This document shows, piece by piece, positions 13,735 through 15,471 of a DNA stretch of 15,471 nucleotides (its first letter is position 1; every line of letters starts with the position of its first letter). The stretch lies in contig JAXDLH010000218.1 of NCBI GenBank assembly GCA_034666705.1, forward strand, positions 1-15,471. Direction: 5' to 3'. A program made the position numbers and the translations under genes. The DNA comes from JAXDLH01 sp034666705. Its GTDB lineage: Bacteria; Chloroflexota; UBA6077; SHYK01. Under the pieces are notes generated by a model. It did not search any database, was not told the origin of the DNA, and saw only the letters and a program-made list of their open reading frames with translations.

Positions 13735-15260
13735 GCCGCGGGTTCCGCCTCGTGCTTTGCCTTGCCCTTGCTGTCATCTCGCCAGGTCCCGTCTCCGTTC
13801 GCGCGCAGTGCGAGCAGCCACCCGATGCTGCCACGCTGGGCCTCGATCAGCCCATCCGGTACGCATACCCGGATGCTGCCAGGGCCCACCTTTATGTTGT
13901 CGAGGTGCCGGGGGCTGGCGATTTGACGGTCACCCTGGGTGATCAGCCGATCCCGCTCACGCTTTACGGTTACAGTCCGGACGGCGGCGCGCTCGACGAT
14001 CCGGTGATCGGTCCGGGGGCTCTGCAATCTCTGAGCGCCAATGCGAGCGAAGCGGGGATCTACACGATCGTCGTGCAGAGCTCAGCGTATGAGACGAGCT
14101 GCGAGTCGTACGCGCTGCTCGCCGAGTGGGCACCGGGACCGGTGCGCTTCCGGGCTATGGCCTCTCGAGGCTCGCATACGCTCGCCCTTGCGAATGACCG
14201 ATCGCTGTGGGCGTGGGGTGCAAATGAAGAGGGCCAGCTTGGAGATGGCACGACTATCGGCCGCTCGGTCCCAACGCGGGTGCCGGAGCTCACGCGAGTT
14301 ACCCAGGTTGCGACCGGCAGCTATCACAGTCTTGCGCTGACGGACGACGGAGTTGTGTGGTCCTGGGGAGCGGACGTCTCGGGCCAACGCGGCGACGGCC
14401 TGTCCCGTGTAGAACCCTCCGCGGTACCCACACGCGTGGAAGGCCTGGGAGTCGTCACCGCTATCGCGGGCGGGTTCGACCACAGCCTCGCGCTCGTCGC
14501 TGATGGTACCGTTTGGGCGTGGGGCCAGAACGGCTCAGGACAGGTAGGTGATGGTTCTGTCTCGACTGATGGCTGTCTGTGCAAACCACTGCCGGTCCAG
14601 GTGATCGGACTGCGTGGAGCGACGGCGGTCGCCGCAGGCTCTTTCCACAGCCTCGCCCTCATGGTCGATGGCACGGTGTGGGCATGGGGTCAGAACGGTG
14701 CGGGCCAATTGGGGGATGGGACGAACGCGAACCACCCGACGCCGGTACCGGTGCGAGGCCTGAGCGACGTTATGGCCATTGCCGCCGGTGATAGTTTCAG
14801 CCTGGCGTTGAAGTCAAATGGCACGGTCTGGGCCTGGGGTTACAACTCGTCGGGCGAGCTCGGGGACGGGACGCATGAAAACCGTGATGTTCCGATTCAG
14901 GTGCGCGGGCTGACCAACGTCACCCAGATCGCAGCCGGGGGCTTGCACGGCCTGGCCCTCACGGCGGACGGTAACATCTGGTCGTGGGGCCACAATGGTT
15001 CCGGACAAGTCGGGGATGGAAGCATCGAGGATCGCTCTACTCCCATCCTCGTGCCAGGGGTGCCCGACGCGATTTTCATCACCGGCGGCGTCACACACAG
15101 CCTTGCGGTGACGGTCGAAGGCGAGCTTTGGGCGTGGGGCGCCAATGGCTCCGGCCAACTGGGCAGCGGCTCTGTTACCGCCATTGGCTGCGGGTGCTCC
15201 CCAGTTCCCCTCGCCGTGCATAGCCCCGGTGCCGCATCCGGAGCTGCGGGTGACCGGTAA
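13731..15260 (+). CDS. Secreted RCC1-repeat seven-blade beta-propeller protein
   Basis: This 509-residue protein has a signal peptide (RLVLCLALAVISPGPVSVRA, cut near A25). About 110 residues resembling a pre-peptidase C-terminal beta-sandwich follow (40-135, with ARAHLYVVEVPGAGDLTVTL). Seven RCC1 repeats run from about 140 to 509. Each repeat has the form AIAAG-SFHSLAL-DGTVWAWG-NGSGQLGDGT; seven fill a complete propeller. Blades 3 and 7 carry a short insertion with a C-x-C pair (C282/C284 and C487/C489), absent from the other five. ATG 13731 overlaps the YVTN stop codon by four bases (ATGA) and lacks a good ribosome site of its own, so translation probably depends on the upstream gene. Bacterial RCC1 proteins are mostly uncharacterised; a binding role at the cell surface is inferred. 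Confidence 0.9.
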   Translation: MSRGFRLVLCLALAVISPGPVSVRAQCEQPPDAATLGLDQPIRYAYPDAARAHLYVVEVPGAGDLTVTLGDQPIPLTLYGYSPDGGALDDPVIGPGALQSLSANASEAGIYTIVVQSSAYETSCESYALLAEWAPGPVRFRAMASRGSHTLALANDRSLWAWGANEEGQLGDGTTIGRSVPTRVPELTRVTQVATGSYHSLALTDDGVVWSWGADVSGQRGDGLSRVEPSAVPTRVEGLGVVTAIAGGFDHSLALVADGTVWAWGQNGSGQVGDGSVSTDGCLCKPLPVQVIGLRGATAVAAGSFHSLALMVDGTVWAWGQNGAGQLGDGTNANHPTPVPVRGLSDVMAIAAGDSFSLALKSNGTVWAWGYNSSGELGDGTHENRDVPIQVRGLTNVTQIAAGGLHGLALTADGNIWSWGHNGSGQVGDGSIEDRSTPILVPGVPDAIFITGGVTHSLAVTVEGELWAWGANGSGQLGSGSVTAIGCGCSPVPLAVHSPGAASGAAGDR

Positions 15261-15471
15261 GCACGACGACGGTGAATGAAATCACGGTGATCTGTCATAT
15301 AGCAGGCGCGCGAATGGATAGAAATCGAGTATGAATGAAAGCGTCGTGGTGGGATGAGCCGTTGCAATCGGAAATCATCAGCAGTTCTCCACTGCACGTT
15401 GTCGCCGGGTAAGCCGAACATCTCCGGAGAACGTCAGCCGGCTCGCACTCGGCGCCGGGCCGCCGAGCTGT
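15261..15471. other. Terminal 211 bases without a supported gene
   Basis: The stretch is less GC-rich just after the RCC1 gene. It holds a small palindrome, ATCACGGTGAT (15281-15291), and a wider inverted pair, GTTCTCC (15384-15390) with GGAGAAC (15426-15432), 35 bases apart. No T-tract terminator follows the RCC1 gene. No reading frame here has a ribosome site or recognisable protein similarity; a following gene may start beyond the window. Confidence 0.4.

Noticed and set aside
13170..14027. Minus-strand frame of 285 codons across the YVTN/RCC1 junction
   Set aside because: It is antisense to two genes with clear repeats and signal peptides; it has no ribosome site or recognisable domain.
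14897..15421. Minus-strand frame of 174 codons at the right end
   Set aside because: Mostly antisense to the RCC1 repeats; the part beyond 15260 has no start signal or recognisable sequence.

Overview
The window is GC-rich bacterial DNA with canonical AGGAGG-type ribosome binding sites. It encodes a PPOX-fold protein of the F420-dependent type, an FHA/winged-helix regulator, a transmembrane Ser/Thr kinase and several secreted beta-propellers joined by Thr-Pro linkers. It also carries a GC-rich inverted-repeat intergenic element. Together these suggest Chloroflexota (Thermomicrobia-like or an uncultured relative). This is inference from gene content; Actinomycetota or another high-GC lineage is not excluded.

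Left part (1-6387) is a metabolic region. From the left edge: a truncated secreted protein on the minus strand; a ferritin-like diiron protein (minus) divergent from a 3-hydroxyisobutyrate dehydrogenase-family reductase (plus), with a 14-bp inverted repeat between them; an AlkZ-like winged-helix protein (plus). A minus-strand series follows: zinc alcohol dehydrogenase, then an ornithine cyclodeaminase-family protein, then the PPOX protein. The last two are 24 bases apart. The first two are separated by a 135-bp MITE-like inverted-repeat element.

Right part (6638-15260) looks like a signalling and cell-surface region. A minus-strand FHA + OmpR-type winged-helix regulator is divergent from a large secreted protein. 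That protein has a six-blade Kelch propeller, a six-blade NHL-like propeller, two Thr-Pro linkers and a C-terminal domain I do not recognise. A decayed IS4-type transposase and a strong hairpin follow. Then comes a three-gene run: a PknB-type kinase with one membrane segment and an extracellular helical, Thr-Pro-rich tail; a secreted seven-blade YVTN propeller; and a secreted seven-blade RCC1 propeller. The coding frames are 2 bases apart or overlap by 4, so translation is probably coupled. A TTGACA promoter lies just upstream, at the edge of the transposase remnant.

The best candidate for an undescribed system is the combination of membrane kinase, secreted propellers and nearby phosphothreonine-binding (FHA) DNA-binding regulator. 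The adjacency and gene overlaps are seen directly; a functional link is inference. The last 210 bases hold no gene I can support.
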